Shown here: piece after piece, positions 18,260 to 30,553 of the stretch
Position numbering within the stretch: position 1 is the first letter of the stretch
Layout: the number at the start of each line of letters is the position of its first letter
Assembly: GCF_022829465.1 (NCBI RefSeq)
Contig: NZ_JAKSXZ010000101.1
Location: forward strand, 1-64,000
Length of the DNA stretch: 64,000 nucleotides
DNA from: Methylobacterium sp. J-067
GTDB lineage: Bacteria > Pseudomonadota > Alphaproteobacteria > Rhizobiales > Beijerinckiaceae
Reading direction: 5' to 3'
Translations under genes and position numbers: made by a program
The notes under the pieces: model-generated
What the model was told of the DNA's origin: nothing
What the model saw: only the letters and a program-made list of their open reading frames with translations
Databases searched by the model: none

Positions 18260-19167
18260 CCGACCGGGCCCTGCGCTACTTCCTCGCCGTGGTGCGCGCC
18301 GGCTCGGTGCGGGCCGCCGCCGAGACCCTGAACGTCGCCGCCTCGGCGGTGAGCCGCCAGATCATCGACCTGGAGGCGCAGGTCGGCGAGGCGCTGCTCG
18401 AACGCCTGCCGCGCGGCGTCGTGCCGACGGAAGCCGGGCGGATGGTGGCGGAGCACGCCCAGCGGCAGGCCGACGAGGCCACCCTGCTGGAGGACCGGCT
18501 GAAGCGCCTGCGCGGGGTGCAGCAGGGCACGATCCGCCTGCGCTGCGGGGCGGGCTTCCTCATCGACCTCGTGGACAACGCCCTGGCGGATTTCGCGCAG
18601 GCCCATCCCGGCATCGCCTACCAGATCGAGGGCGGCACCACGGACGGCATCCTCGCCGCCGTCGCGCAGGGCGAGGCGGATCTCGGCCTCGCCTACAACC
18701 CCCCGGCCCGGCCGGATGTCTGCGGCGTGGTCTCGGCGCGCCAGCCCCTCCTCGCCATCCTGCCGAAGGGCCATCCCCTCGCCCGCGCCTCCGGCCCGGT
18801 GCCCCTGCGCGCCTTCGCCACCGAGCCCGCGATCCTGCTGCCGCCCGATCACGGGGTGCGGCAGATGCTCGGCCGCGCGGAAGCCGATGGCGGCTTCCGC
18901 CTCGTCCCGCGCCTGGAGACCGGCGCCTTCGAGCTGCACCGCCGCTTCGTCACGGCGGGAATGGGCATCGCCTTCCTGCCGCGCTTCGTGGTGGCGGCGG
19001 AACTGCAGGCCGGGCAGCTCGCGGCCGTGCCCCTGCGCGAGCCGATCCTCTCCGAGGCGAGCGCGCATCTGGTCGTGCGCGCCGGGCGGCGCCTGCCGGA
19101 GGCGATGGGGCGGCTGATCGGCTGGCTCGCGGAGCGGATGGTGGCCTTCCGGCCGACGCCGACCTGA
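18256..19167 (+). CDS. LysR-family transcriptional regulator
   Basis: 303 residues. The N-terminal winged HTH (about 5-60) reads RYFLAVVRAGSVRAAAETLNVAASAVSRQIIDLEAQVGEALLER. It is followed by a type-2 periplasmic-binding effector domain (90-300). It is unusual in lying inside a co-directional gene run rather than divergent from its target. ATG overlaps the amidohydrolase stop. Its effector is probably an intermediate of the pathway encoded here. Confidence 0.94.
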   Translation: MTDRALRYFLAVVRAGSVRAAAETLNVAASAVSRQIIDLEAQVGEALLERLPRGVVPTEAGRMVAEHAQRQADEATLLEDRLKRLRGVQQGTIRLRCGAGFLIDLVDNALADFAQAHPGIAYQIEGGTTDGILAAVAQGEADLGLAYNPPARPDVCGVVSARQPLLAILPKGHPLARASGPVPLRAFATEPAILLPPDHGVRQMLGRAEADGGFRLVPRLETGAFELHRRFVTAGMGIAFLPRFVVAAELQAGQLAAVPLREPILSEASAHLVVRAGRRLPEAMGRLIGWLAERMVAFRPTPT

Positions 19168-19267
19168 GCGACCGTTCGCGATTTCCGCACGGCTCGTGTC
19201 GAATTCCCTTCTTGTCGCAACGCTCGCGGGGAGGGACATTCTGAGCCGACCACGGGAATCGATCGGC

Positions 19268-20152
19268 ATGGACATCGCAACGATAGGCGTCGTCGGGCTC
19301 GGCAACATGGGCCGGGGCATGGCCGCGACGCTGGCCCGCAAGGGCTTCACGGTGCTGGGCTTCGACATCGCGGCAGACCGCCGGGCGGCGGTCGAGGCGG
19401 CGGGCGTCACCTTCGTGCCCTCCCTGACGGAGGTGCTGCGCCGGGCCGATGCCCTGGTCTTCTCCCTGCCCTTCGCCAGGGACGTCGAGGCGGTCGTCAC
19501 CGCCGAGGGCGGGCTCCTCGCCCGCAGCGACCGCAGGGTCGTGGTGATCGACACCTCGACCTCCGATCCCGGCACGACGCGCCGCCTCGCCGCGCGGCTG
19601 GCCGAGGCCGGGCATGCCCTCCTCGACGCCCCCGTCAGCGGCGGCCCGTCCGGCGCCGCCGAGGGCACGCTCACCATGATGGTCGGCGGCGGGGAGGAGG
19701 ATTACGCCCTCGCCCGGCCGGTGCTGGAGGCGATGTCAGCCCGCGCGCCGCATGTCGGCCCCTCGGGGGCGGGCAACATCGTCAAGCTCGTGAACAACCT
19801 GCTGGTCGCGGCCCATCTCGTCACCACGGGCGAGGCCCTGCGCCTGTCGCAGGCGGCGGGCCTCTCCGCCGAGGAGGCGGTGAAGGTCGTCAACACCGCC
19901 ACCGGCCGCAGCGCCGTCAGCGAGGTGATGGTGCCCCGCTGGGTCGTGCCGGACACCTTCGACAGCGGCTTCTCCGCCGGGCTGATGCGTAAGGACGTGC
20001 GCCTCGCCCTCGAACTGGCTGCCGAGAGCGGGGTCGCGCTGCCCCTCTCCGACGAGGTCGGGCGGATCTGGCGCGAGAGCCGCGTGAGCATCCCCGACAC
20101 CGCCGATTTCACCCGCATGGCCGATTACCGCGCGAACGAGGGAGTCCTCTGA
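19268..20152 (+). CDS. NAD(P)-dependent dehydrogenase, 3-hydroxyisobutyrate dehydrogenase family
   Basis: 294 residues. The Rossmann motif is GVVGLGNMGRGMAATLARKGF. The substrate-binding stretch is DAPVSGGPSGAAEGTLTMMVGG, and GNIVKLVNNLLVAAHL holds the catalytic Lys. The family oxidises beta-hydroxy acids such as 3-hydroxyisobutyrate, tartronate semialdehyde or threonate. The ATG at 19268 fits the family start. It lies 100 bp after the LysR gene and overlaps the aldehyde dehydrogenase start (TGATG), pointing to a two-step oxidation. Confidence 0.92.
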   Translation: MDIATIGVVGLGNMGRGMAATLARKGFTVLGFDIAADRRAAVEAAGVTFVPSLTEVLRRADALVFSLPFARDVEAVVTAEGGLLARSDRRVVVIDTSTSDPGTTRRLAARLAEAGHALLDAPVSGGPSGAAEGTLTMMVGGGEEDYALARPVLEAMSARAPHVGPSGAGNIVKLVNNLLVAAHLVTTGEALRLSQAAGLSAEEAVKVVNTATGRSAVSEVMVPRWVVPDTFDSGFSAGLMRKDVRLALELAAESGVALPLSDEVGRIWRESRVSIPDTADFTRMADYRANEGVL

Positions 20153-21690
20153 TGTCCGCACCCACGCGCTCCGACGCCGCCGCCCGCGTCGCCGACCTCC
20201 TCGCCGACCTCCTGCCCGGCGGAACGATCGGCAGCGTCGTGGCCGGCGAGGTGCTGGCCGGCACGGGCGACGCCCTCGCCCTGGTCAACCCGGCCGATGG
20301 CGGCGTGCTCGCCCATTTCGCCGATGCCGGGCCCTCCGTCGTGGAGGCCGCCATGGCGGCGGCCCGTGAGGGCCAGCGCGCCTGGGGGGCGATGAGCGCC
20401 GCCGCCCGCGGCCGGGCGATGTGGGCCGTCGCCGCCCTGGTCCGCCGCCACGCCGAGGCCCTGGCCGAACTGGAGACGCTCTCGGCCGGCAAGCCGATCC
20501 GCGACACGCGCGGCGAGGTCGCCAAGGTCGCGGAGATGTTCGAGTACTATGCCGGCTGGTGCGACAAGCTCCACGGCGAGGTCATCCCGGTTCCGACCTC
20601 GCACCTGAACTACACCCGTCACGAGCCCTACGGCACCGTGGTGCAGATCACCCCCTGGAACGCGCCGATCTTCACGGCGGGCTGGCAGATCGCCCCGGCG
20701 ATCTGCGCCGGCAACGCGGTGGTGCTGAAGCCCTCCGAACTCACCCCCCTCACCTCCCTGGCCCTGGGCGTGCTCTGCGCGAAGGCCGAGGGGATGCCGC
20801 GCGGCCTCGTCTCGGTGCTGGCCGGCGCCGGCCCGACCACCGGCGCGGCGGCGGTCGCCCATGCCGACACCCGCCTCGTCGTCTTCGTCGGCTCGGCCGA
20901 GGCGGGGGCGCAGATCGCGGCGGCGGCGGCGCGCAACATCGTCCCGAGCGTCCTCGAACTCGGCGGCAAGTCCGCCAACATCGTCTTCGCCGACGCCGAC
21001 CTCGGCCGCGCGCTGCTCGGCGCCCAGGCGGCGATCTTCGGCGGCGCCGGGCAGAGCTGCGTCGCGGGCTCGCGCCTCCTCGTCCACCGCTCGGTCCACG
21101 CGGATTTCGTGGCCCGCCTCGCCCATGCGGCCGGGCGCATCCCGGTCGGCGCCCCGACCGACCCGGCGACGCAGATCGGGCCGATCAACAACCGCCGCCA
21201 GCGGGACAAGATCGCCGGCATGGTCGAGGCCGCCGCGGCGGCGGGCGCGCGCATCGCGGCGGGCGGCGCCTGCCCGGACGCCCTGCAGGAGACCGGCGGC
21301 TTCTATTACGGCCCGACCATCGTGGACGGGGTCGGCCCGGAGGCGGAGATCGCCCGCGAGGAGGTGTTCGGCCCGGTCCTCACCGTCCTGCCCTTCGACG
21401 ACGAGGACGAGGCGGTGGCGCTCGCCAACGCGACCCCCTATGGGCTCGCGGGGGCGGTCTGGACCGGGGACATCGGGCGCGGGCACCGGGTCGCGGCCGC
21501 CGTGCGGGCGGGGACCTTCTGGGTCAACGGCTACAAGACGATCAACGTGGCCTCGCCCTTCGGCGGCTTCGGGCGCTCGGGCTTCGGACGCTCCTCCGGC
21601 CGGGAGGCGCTGATGGCCTATACCCAGACGAAGAGCGTGTGGGTCGAGACGGCCGCGCAACCGGCGGTGGCATTCGGCTACGTGGGATAA
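20152..21690 (+). CDS. NAD-dependent aldehyde dehydrogenase
   Basis: 512 residues, the full family length. Active-site motifs are ITPWNAP (oxyanion Asn), LELGGKSANIVF (general-base Glu), FGGAGQSCVAGSRL (catalytic Cys), EEVFGPVLTV and FGGFGRSGFGRSSG. It oxidises an aldehyde to the acid in the cytoplasm. Its ATG shares bases with the stop of the dehydrogenase gene, so the alcohol- or hydroxyacid-to-acid sequence is probably produced as a unit. The substrate is not deducible. Confidence 0.94.
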   Translation: MSAPTRSDAAARVADLLADLLPGGTIGSVVAGEVLAGTGDALALVNPADGGVLAHFADAGPSVVEAAMAAAREGQRAWGAMSAAARGRAMWAVAALVRRHAEALAELETLSAGKPIRDTRGEVAKVAEMFEYYAGWCDKLHGEVIPVPTSHLNYTRHEPYGTVVQITPWNAPIFTAGWQIAPAICAGNAVVLKPSELTPLTSLALGVLCAKAEGMPRGLVSVLAGAGPTTGAAAVAHADTRLVVFVGSAEAGAQIAAAAARNIVPSVLELGGKSANIVFADADLGRALLGAQAAIFGGAGQSCVAGSRLLVHRSVHADFVARLAHAAGRIPVGAPTDPATQIGPINNRRQRDKIAGMVEAAAAAGARIAAGGACPDALQETGGFYYGPTIVDGVGPEAEIAREEVFGPVLTVLPFDDEDEAVALANATPYGLAGAVWTGDIGRGHRVAAAVRAGTFWVNGYKTINVASPFGGFGRSGFGRSSGREALMAYTQTKSVWVETAAQPAVAFGYVG

Positions 21691-21714
21691 TCGGGACGGA
21701 CGGGGGAGACGGCG

Positions 21715-23067
21715 ATGACGACGGACGTGCTGGCGGCGGGAACGAGGACGCGGCCCGTCACGGGGGGCGGGAAGCTGCTGCTGTTCCTGCTGGCCCTCGT
21801 CATCGTCGTCATCGCGGAGGCGATCGGCAACGTCAGCATCCCGGTGGGGACGGGCAAGATCATCCTGCTCCCCCTCCTCTGGGCGCTGCTGCTGGGCGGG
21901 GCCATCGGCCTCCTGAGCCCCCGCCTGCCGCCGCCGCTGCGCCTCTCCGGCGCGATGCAGAACGCGGCCTCGGCCTATCTGCAGCCGGCGCTCCTGATCT
22001 TCATCGCCAAACTCGGCCTGCTGGTGGGCGGCTCGCTGCCCAAGATCCTCGCCTCGGGCTGGGCGCTGGTCTTCCAGGAATTCGGCCATTTCTTCGGGAC
22101 GATGGTGTTCGGCCTGCCGGTGGCGCTGCTGCTCGGCATCAAGCGCGAGGCCATCGGCGCAACCTTCTCGGTGGGCCGCGAGCCGAGCCTCGCCATCATC
22201 GGCGAGCGCTACGGCATGGATTCGCCGGAAGGGCGCGGCGTGCTGGCGGAATACCTCACCGGCACGGTGTTCGGGGCGGTGTTCATCGCTCTCCTGGCCG
22301 GGCTCATCACCTCGCTCGGGATCTTCAACCCCCTGGCGCTCGCCATGGGCGCCGGGGTCGGCTCCGGCAGCATGATGGCCGCCGCCTCCGGCGCCATCGC
22401 CGCGCAGCAGACGCCCGAGGTGGCCAAGGAGGTCGCGACCTTCGCGGCGGCGAGCAACCTCGTCACCACCACCATCGGCACGTATTTCACCCTGTTCCTG
22501 TCGCTGCCCTTCACGATCTGGGCCTACGGCAAGCTGGAGCCGATCCTCGGCCGCCACCGGCCCGACGCGGCCGGTCCCGCCCCGGCGGCCCTGGACGCGC
22601 CGGTCCACGAGGAGGCGCGGATCGGCCTGCCCGAGACCGTGCTCGCCTGGATCATGATCGGCGCCTACGGCCTGATCGGCAACTGGCTGACCTACGGCGT
22701 CGCGCCGGACCGCACCGTCGTCGCGGGCATGGCGATCATCGTCGGCGCGGTGCTGGCGGGCTACGCCCTGTACCTCGCCTGCGGCCGGAAGCTCCCCGCC
22801 GTGCTCTGGGTCTCGCTCATCGGCATGGCGCTCACCTATCCCGCCACGCCCTATGCGGCCGAGATCGCGGCCATGACGGGCAAGATCAACTTCCTCGCCC
22901 TGGCGACGCCGATCCTCACCTTCGCGGGCCTGTCGGTCGCCAAGGACGTGCCCGCCTTCCGCCGCCTCGGCTGGCGCATCGTCGTGGTCTCGTTCATGGC
23001 CAATGCCGGCACGTTCCTCGGCGCGGCCCTGATCGCGCAGTTCTTCCTGCACGCCCCTTTGGGGTAG
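21715..23067 (+). CDS. DUF3100 family polytopic membrane protein, probable transporter
   Basis: 450 residues with about 12 hydrophobic helices. The pattern matches DUF3100 proteins as I know them (GNVSIPVGTGKIILLPLLWALLLGG, KREAIGATFSVGREPSLAIIGERYG, NPLALAMGAGVGSGSMMAAASGA, a long loop near residue 280, then a second half). The function is unknown; helices with Gly/Ser-rich re-entrant-like stretches suggest a carrier. It is sandwiched between aldehyde dehydrogenase and an M20 hydrolase, so uptake of the pathway substrate is the simplest role. GGGGGAGA precedes the ATG. Confidence 0.85.
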   Translation: MTTDVLAAGTRTRPVTGGGKLLLFLLALVIVVIAEAIGNVSIPVGTGKIILLPLLWALLLGGAIGLLSPRLPPPLRLSGAMQNAASAYLQPALLIFIAKLGLLVGGSLPKILASGWALVFQEFGHFFGTMVFGLPVALLLGIKREAIGATFSVGREPSLAIIGERYGMDSPEGRGVLAEYLTGTVFGAVFIALLAGLITSLGIFNPLALAMGAGVGSGSMMAAASGAIAAQQTPEVAKEVATFAAASNLVTTTIGTYFTLFLSLPFTIWAYGKLEPILGRHRPDAAGPAPAALDAPVHEEARIGLPETVLAWIMIGAYGLIGNWLTYGVAPDRTVVAGMAIIVGAVLAGYALYLACGRKLPAVLWVSLIGMALTYPATPYAAEIAAMTGKINFLALATPILTFAGLSVAKDVPAFRRLGWRIVVVSFMANAGTFLGAALIAQFFLHAPLG

Positions 23068-23101
23068 CAAGGCGGGCGGGGGCGGCAACGGGAGTGACGG
23101 A

Positions 23102-24259
23102 ATGAGCATCGCGGCGGACATCGTCGAGCGCATGGTGGCGTGGCGGCACGACCTCCACGCCCATCCCGAACTCGCCTTCCAGGAGACCCGCACGGCGGAT
23201 CTCGTGGCGCGGGAACTGGCCGCCTGCGGCTACGCGGTGAAGACGGGCCTCGGCCGCACCGGCGTGGTCGGGACGCTGAGCCGGGGTGCCGGCCCCGCCA
23301 TCGGCCTGCGCGCCGACATGGACGCCCTGCCGATCCGCGAGGCCACCGGCCTGCCCTACGCCTCCACGACGCCCGGCGTGATGCATGCCTGCGGGCATGA
23401 CGGCCACGTGGCGATGCTCCTCGGCGCGGCGCGCCACCTCGCGGGGCGGGACGACCTCGCGGGCACGGTCCACGTGATCTTCCAGCCGGCGGAGGAATGC
23501 GAGGGCGGCGGCCGGGCCATGGTGGAGGACGGCCTGTTCCGGGACTTCCCCTGCGAGGCGGTGTTCGGCCTGCACAATTGGCCGGGCCTGCCGGTCGGCA
23601 CCTTCGCCACCCGCGTCGGGCCGATCATGGCCTCCCTCGAAACGTTCGAGATCACGATCCACGGCTACGGCACCCATGCGGCCATGCCGGAGCGCGGCAC
23701 CGACCCGCTCGTGGCGACGGCCGAGCTCGTCCTGGCCCTGCAGACGGTGGTGAGCCGCCGGATCGCCCCCACCGAGCCCGCCGTGCTCAGCGTGACGCAG
23801 ATCCATGGCGGCGAGGCCTACAACGTGATCCCCGACCGGGCGGTGATCCGGGGGACGGTGCGCTGCCTCGGCGAGGCGACCCGCCAGCGCATCGCCGGGC
23901 TGGTCGAGGCCCTGGCCAAGGGCGTCGCGGCGACCCACGGGGCGACGGCCGAGATCACCTACACGATCGGCTACCCGGCCACGATCAACGCCGCCGGGCC
24001 GGTGCGCCTCGCCCTCGACGCGGCCGGCGCGGTCGGCGGCCTCACGGAGGTGAAGGACGAGATCGCCCCCTCCATGGGCTCGGAGGATTTCTCCTACATG
24101 CTCGCGGAATGCCCCGGCGCCTATGCCTGGATCGGGGCGGACGGGGCCGAGCCCGGCGTGCCGCTCCACAACCCGGCCTACGATTTCAACGACGCGGTGC
24201 TGCCCCTGGGCGCGGCGTATTGGGCCACCCTGGCGACGCGGTTCCTGCACCCGCGCTGA
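23102..24259 (+). CDS. M20-family metal-dependent amidohydrolase (hippurate/IAA-amino acid hydrolase type)
   Basis: 385 residues, M20D group. Metal ligands and motifs: GLRADMDALPI, MHACGHDGHVAML, FQPAEECEGGGRAM with the catalytic Glu, GLHNWPGLPVGT, and GYGTHAAMPERGTDP in the dimerisation domain. Such enzymes split N-acyl amino acids or auxin-amino acid conjugates into acid and amino acid. It is last in the catabolic run, 34 bp after the DUF3100 gene. The released amino acid could be handled by alr-dadA nearby (inference). Confidence 0.93.
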   Translation: MSIAADIVERMVAWRHDLHAHPELAFQETRTADLVARELAACGYAVKTGLGRTGVVGTLSRGAGPAIGLRADMDALPIREATGLPYASTTPGVMHACGHDGHVAMLLGAARHLAGRDDLAGTVHVIFQPAEECEGGGRAMVEDGLFRDFPCEAVFGLHNWPGLPVGTFATRVGPIMASLETFEITIHGYGTHAAMPERGTDPLVATAELVLALQTVVSRRIAPTEPAVLSVTQIHGGEAYNVIPDRAVIRGTVRCLGEATRQRIAGLVEALAKGVAATHGATAEITYTIGYPATINAAGPVRLALDAAGAVGGLTEVKDEIAPSMGSEDFSYMLAECPGAYAWIGADGAEPGVPLHNPAYDFNDAVLPLGAAYWATLATRFLHPR

Positions 24260-24283
24260 TGCCGGATCGCGGCGCGGGCCTAG

Positions 24284-25423
24284 ATGAGGCCCATGCCGCA
24301 TCCGCTCCCCCTCACCCGCGACGCCGGGCTCGCCGCGCTCGCCGCCTTCCTCGACGGCCCCGGCGCGGATTACGCCGCCGCCCGCAACACGGATCGCGGG
24401 CGGGGCGAGACGCCCACGACCTCCGCCCTCTCCCCCTACCTGCGCCGCCGCCTCGTCACCGAGGAGGAGGTGGCCCGCGCCGCGCTGCACGCCTACGGCG
24501 ACGAGGGCGCGGAGAAGTTCGTCTCGGAGGTCTTCTGGCGGACCTACTTCAAGGGCCATCTCGAAACCCATCCCGCCGCCTGGACCGGCTACCGCGAGGG
24601 GCGCGACGCCGCCCGCGCCCGCCTCGACGCCGAACCCGGCCTGCGGCGCATCCACGACCGGGCCATCGCCGGGGAGACGGGGATCGACGGGTTCGACGCC
24701 TGGGCGCGGCAACTCGTGGAGGAGGGCTGGCTGCACAACCACACGCGGATGTGGTTCGCCTCGATCTGGATCTTCACCCTGCGCCTGCCCTGGGAACTCG
24801 GGGCGGCCTTCTTCCTGGCGCACCTCCTCGACGGCGATCCCGCCAGCAACACCCTGTCCTGGCGCTGGGTCGCCGGCCTGCACACGCGGGGCAAGCACTA
24901 CCTCGCACGCCGCGACAACATCCGCCGCTACACGAGCAAGGGCTACGATCCCAACGGCCTCGATGAGGACGCCGACTCCCTCGACGAGGCGACGCCGCCC
25001 CGCGAGGCACCGCTCGCGCGGGCCGATGCCCCGCCCGCCGGGGAGGTCGCCCTGCTCCTGCACCTCGACGACCTGAACCCGGAGAGCCTGGATCTCGGCC
25101 CGGCCCGGGTGACGCGGGTCGGCGGCCTCGTCGTCCATGCCGAGGAGGCGGTGGCGCGGGTGCGCGAGGCCGATACGGCGGCGATGGCCGACGCCCTCTC
25201 CCGCGCCGGGGCGCATTTCAGGTGCCCGGCCGCGCCCGTCTCCGAGGGGTGGGAGGAGGGCCTGCCGGTGGTGACGGCCTGGGCGCCGGTCGGCCCCTCG
25301 GCGGATGCCCTGCCGGCGGGCTGCCTGCGCCTCCGCCGCGACTGGGACGAGCGGGCGTGGCCGCGCGCGAACCGGGGCTATTCGCGCCTGCGCAGCGCCA
25401 TTCCCACGATGCTGCACGGCTGA
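24284..25423 (+). CDS. Photolyase-like FAD-binding domain protein with rearranged domain order
   Basis: 379 residues. The photolyase/cryptochrome FAD-binding helical domain is at the N-terminus: RNTDRGRGETPTTSALSPYLRRRLVTEEEV (about 34-63), NHTRMWFASIW, and DGDPASNTLSWRWVAGLHTRGKHYLARRDNIRRYT. The usual N-terminal antenna domain is missing. Instead about 120 residues after position 250 (VALLLHLDDLNPESLDL, then GGLVVHAEE) look like a small alpha/beta domain. Light-dependent DNA repair is therefore uncertain. An alternative ATG lies three codons inside. It is followed 17 bp later by a flavin amine oxidase-like gene. Confidence 0.85.
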   Translation: MRPMPHPLPLTRDAGLAALAAFLDGPGADYAAARNTDRGRGETPTTSALSPYLRRRLVTEEEVARAALHAYGDEGAEKFVSEVFWRTYFKGHLETHPAAWTGYREGRDAARARLDAEPGLRRIHDRAIAGETGIDGFDAWARQLVEEGWLHNHTRMWFASIWIFTLRLPWELGAAFFLAHLLDGDPASNTLSWRWVAGLHTRGKHYLARRDNIRRYTSKGYDPNGLDEDADSLDEATPPREAPLARADAPPAGEVALLLHLDDLNPESLDLGPARVTRVGGLVVHAEEAVARVREADTAAMADALSRAGAHFRCPAAPVSEGWEEGLPVVTAWAPVGPSADALPAGCLRLRRDWDERAWPRANRGYSRLRSAIPTMLHG

Positions 25424-25440
25424 CGGGGAGGTTTGGACGG

Positions 25441-26365
25441 ATGGAGCGGATCGCGATCGTCGGCGCCGGGATGGCGGGCCTCGCCTGCGCGGAGGCCCTA
25501 CGGGAGCGGGGCTTCGCGACGGCCCTGTTCGACAAGGGCCGCAAGCCCGGCGGGCGGATGTCGAGCCGGTCGGGGGACAGCCCGGCCGGGCCGGTCGGGT
25601 TCGACCACGGAGCGCAATACATGACCGGGCGCGATCCCGCCTTCGTCGCCCGGCTGGCGGCCTGGCGGGAGGCCGGGCTCGTGGCGCCCTGGCCCGCCGC
25701 TGGGGCGGAGGCCTGGGTCGGGGTGCCGGCCATGAACGCGCCCCTCGTGGCGCTCGCCCGCGACCTGCCCGTCCGCTGGGAGACGCGGGTCGACGGCCTC
25801 GTCCGCGAGGCGACCGGCTGGCGGCTGCGGGTCGATGGGCTCGACGAGCGCGGGTTTTCGGCGGTGCTCACGGCGATCCCCGCCGAGCAGACCGGCCCCC
25901 TCCTCGCGGACCACGCCCCCGCCCTCGCCGAGGTCGCGCGGGAGACGCCCTCCGCGCCGTGCTGGACGGCGATGGCCGCCTTCCCCGCCCGCCTCGATGT
26001 CGCCGGGGACGTGCTGCGCACGGACGGCGCCATCGGCTGGGCGGCGCGCAACTCCGCCAAGCCCGGCCGCCCGGCCACCGAAGCCTGGGTGATCCAGGCG
26101 GGGCCGGACTGGTCCCGCGCCCATCTCGAAGAGGAGGCGGACGCCGTGGCGCAAGACCTGCTCGCCGCGTTCTTCGCCGCCGCCGGCCTCGCCCCGGTGG
26201 CGCCCTCCCTGCTGAAGGCCCATCGCTGGCGCTACGCGCGCTCCGGCGCCGCGCGGCGCGAGGTGCTGTGGGATCCGGGCACGCGCCTCGGCGCCTGCGG
26301 CGACTGGCTCACCGGCCCCCGCGTCGAGAATGCATGGCTCTCGGGCCGCCGCCTCGCGGAGGCCG

Positions 26366-26379
<14 letters not shown>
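25441..26379 (+). CDS. Renalase-like NAD(P)/FAD-dependent oxidoreductase
   Basis: 312 residues. It has the N-terminal dinucleotide motif AIVGAGMAGLACAEALRERGF, then DKGRKPGGRMSSR and FDHGAQYMTGRD, typical of renalase-like flavoproteins. The C-terminal FAD-contact is GACGDWLTGPRVENAWLSGRRLAEAV. Bacterial renalases oxidise aberrant dihydro-isomers of NAD(P)H. ATG at 25441 follows GGGGAGG. It pairs with the photolyase-like gene upstream. Its 3' end overlaps the convergent kinase gene by 14 bp. Confidence 0.9.
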
Positions 26380-29819
<3,440 letters not shown>

Positions 29820-29839
<20 letters not shown>

Positions 29840-30380
29840 CGAGATCCGCGAGGGTGAGCTTCGCCTGCGCAACGGTGGCGACGGTGTTGGCGATGATCAT
29901 CAGCGAGCCCTCGATGACCATGCCGCTTTCGGCCAAAGCCGGGCCGAGCCGGGAGAGGGTCCGTCCCAGTTCGTTATCGTAGGCGGAAAGTAGCTCCGGT
30001 TGCGAGCGGCTGACATCGAATTGGGATGCGAAAAGAAAGCGCACCTCCCCCGAGAGAGCCGTCAGTTTCGACATGTAGAGGAGGTTGACGAAGGGCTTCC
30101 CGTCCTTGCGGAAATTGAGGATCGTGGTCCGCACCGAGGCCTGCCGCCCGGCCTCCAGGAAGCTGCGGATCTTGGCGCGCGGCTGCCGGTTCTCGGCGTC
30201 GCGCTGGAGCATGCGGCAATTCCGGCCGATGACCTCGGCGTCGTCGTAGCCGGTGAGCGCGCGGAACGGCTCGTTGACGAGCAGCAGCGGGTTGTCCTCG
30301 GTCACGTCCGCCAGGGCGAGCGCGATGTGCGAGGCCTCGAAATACTGCCGGAGTTCGCCGGGAATGTCTTGGCTGGGCAC
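29820..30380 (-). CDS. LOV (blue-light sensing PAS) domain protein
   Basis: 186 residues. The LOV signature GRNCRMLQ (Cys55, which forms the flavin adduct in light) is followed by RAKIRSFLEAGRQASVRTTILNFRKDGKPFVNLLYMSKL and FASQFDVS, the remaining FMN-contact strands. After about residue 130 comes a helical tail of about 55 residues with no output domain. The stop lies inside the start of the CheB-CheR-HWE kinase gene, so light input and kinase output are probably split over two coupled proteins. The LOV gene comes first in the operon. Confidence 0.92.
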
Positions 30381-30553
30381 GGCCGCTCCTTGATCGCCTC
30401 CGCTCGCGGGATCCGCGCAGGCGCTGCCCCTACAATCGGCGCGTGCATGCGGAAGCCCGTCGCCTCATGCGGGCATGGGGCGGATATGGCAAGCATCGCC
30501 GCCATGGCCAGGGCGGGCGGTCGATGCGCCACGGGCGGGCGCGGGCGGTCCCC

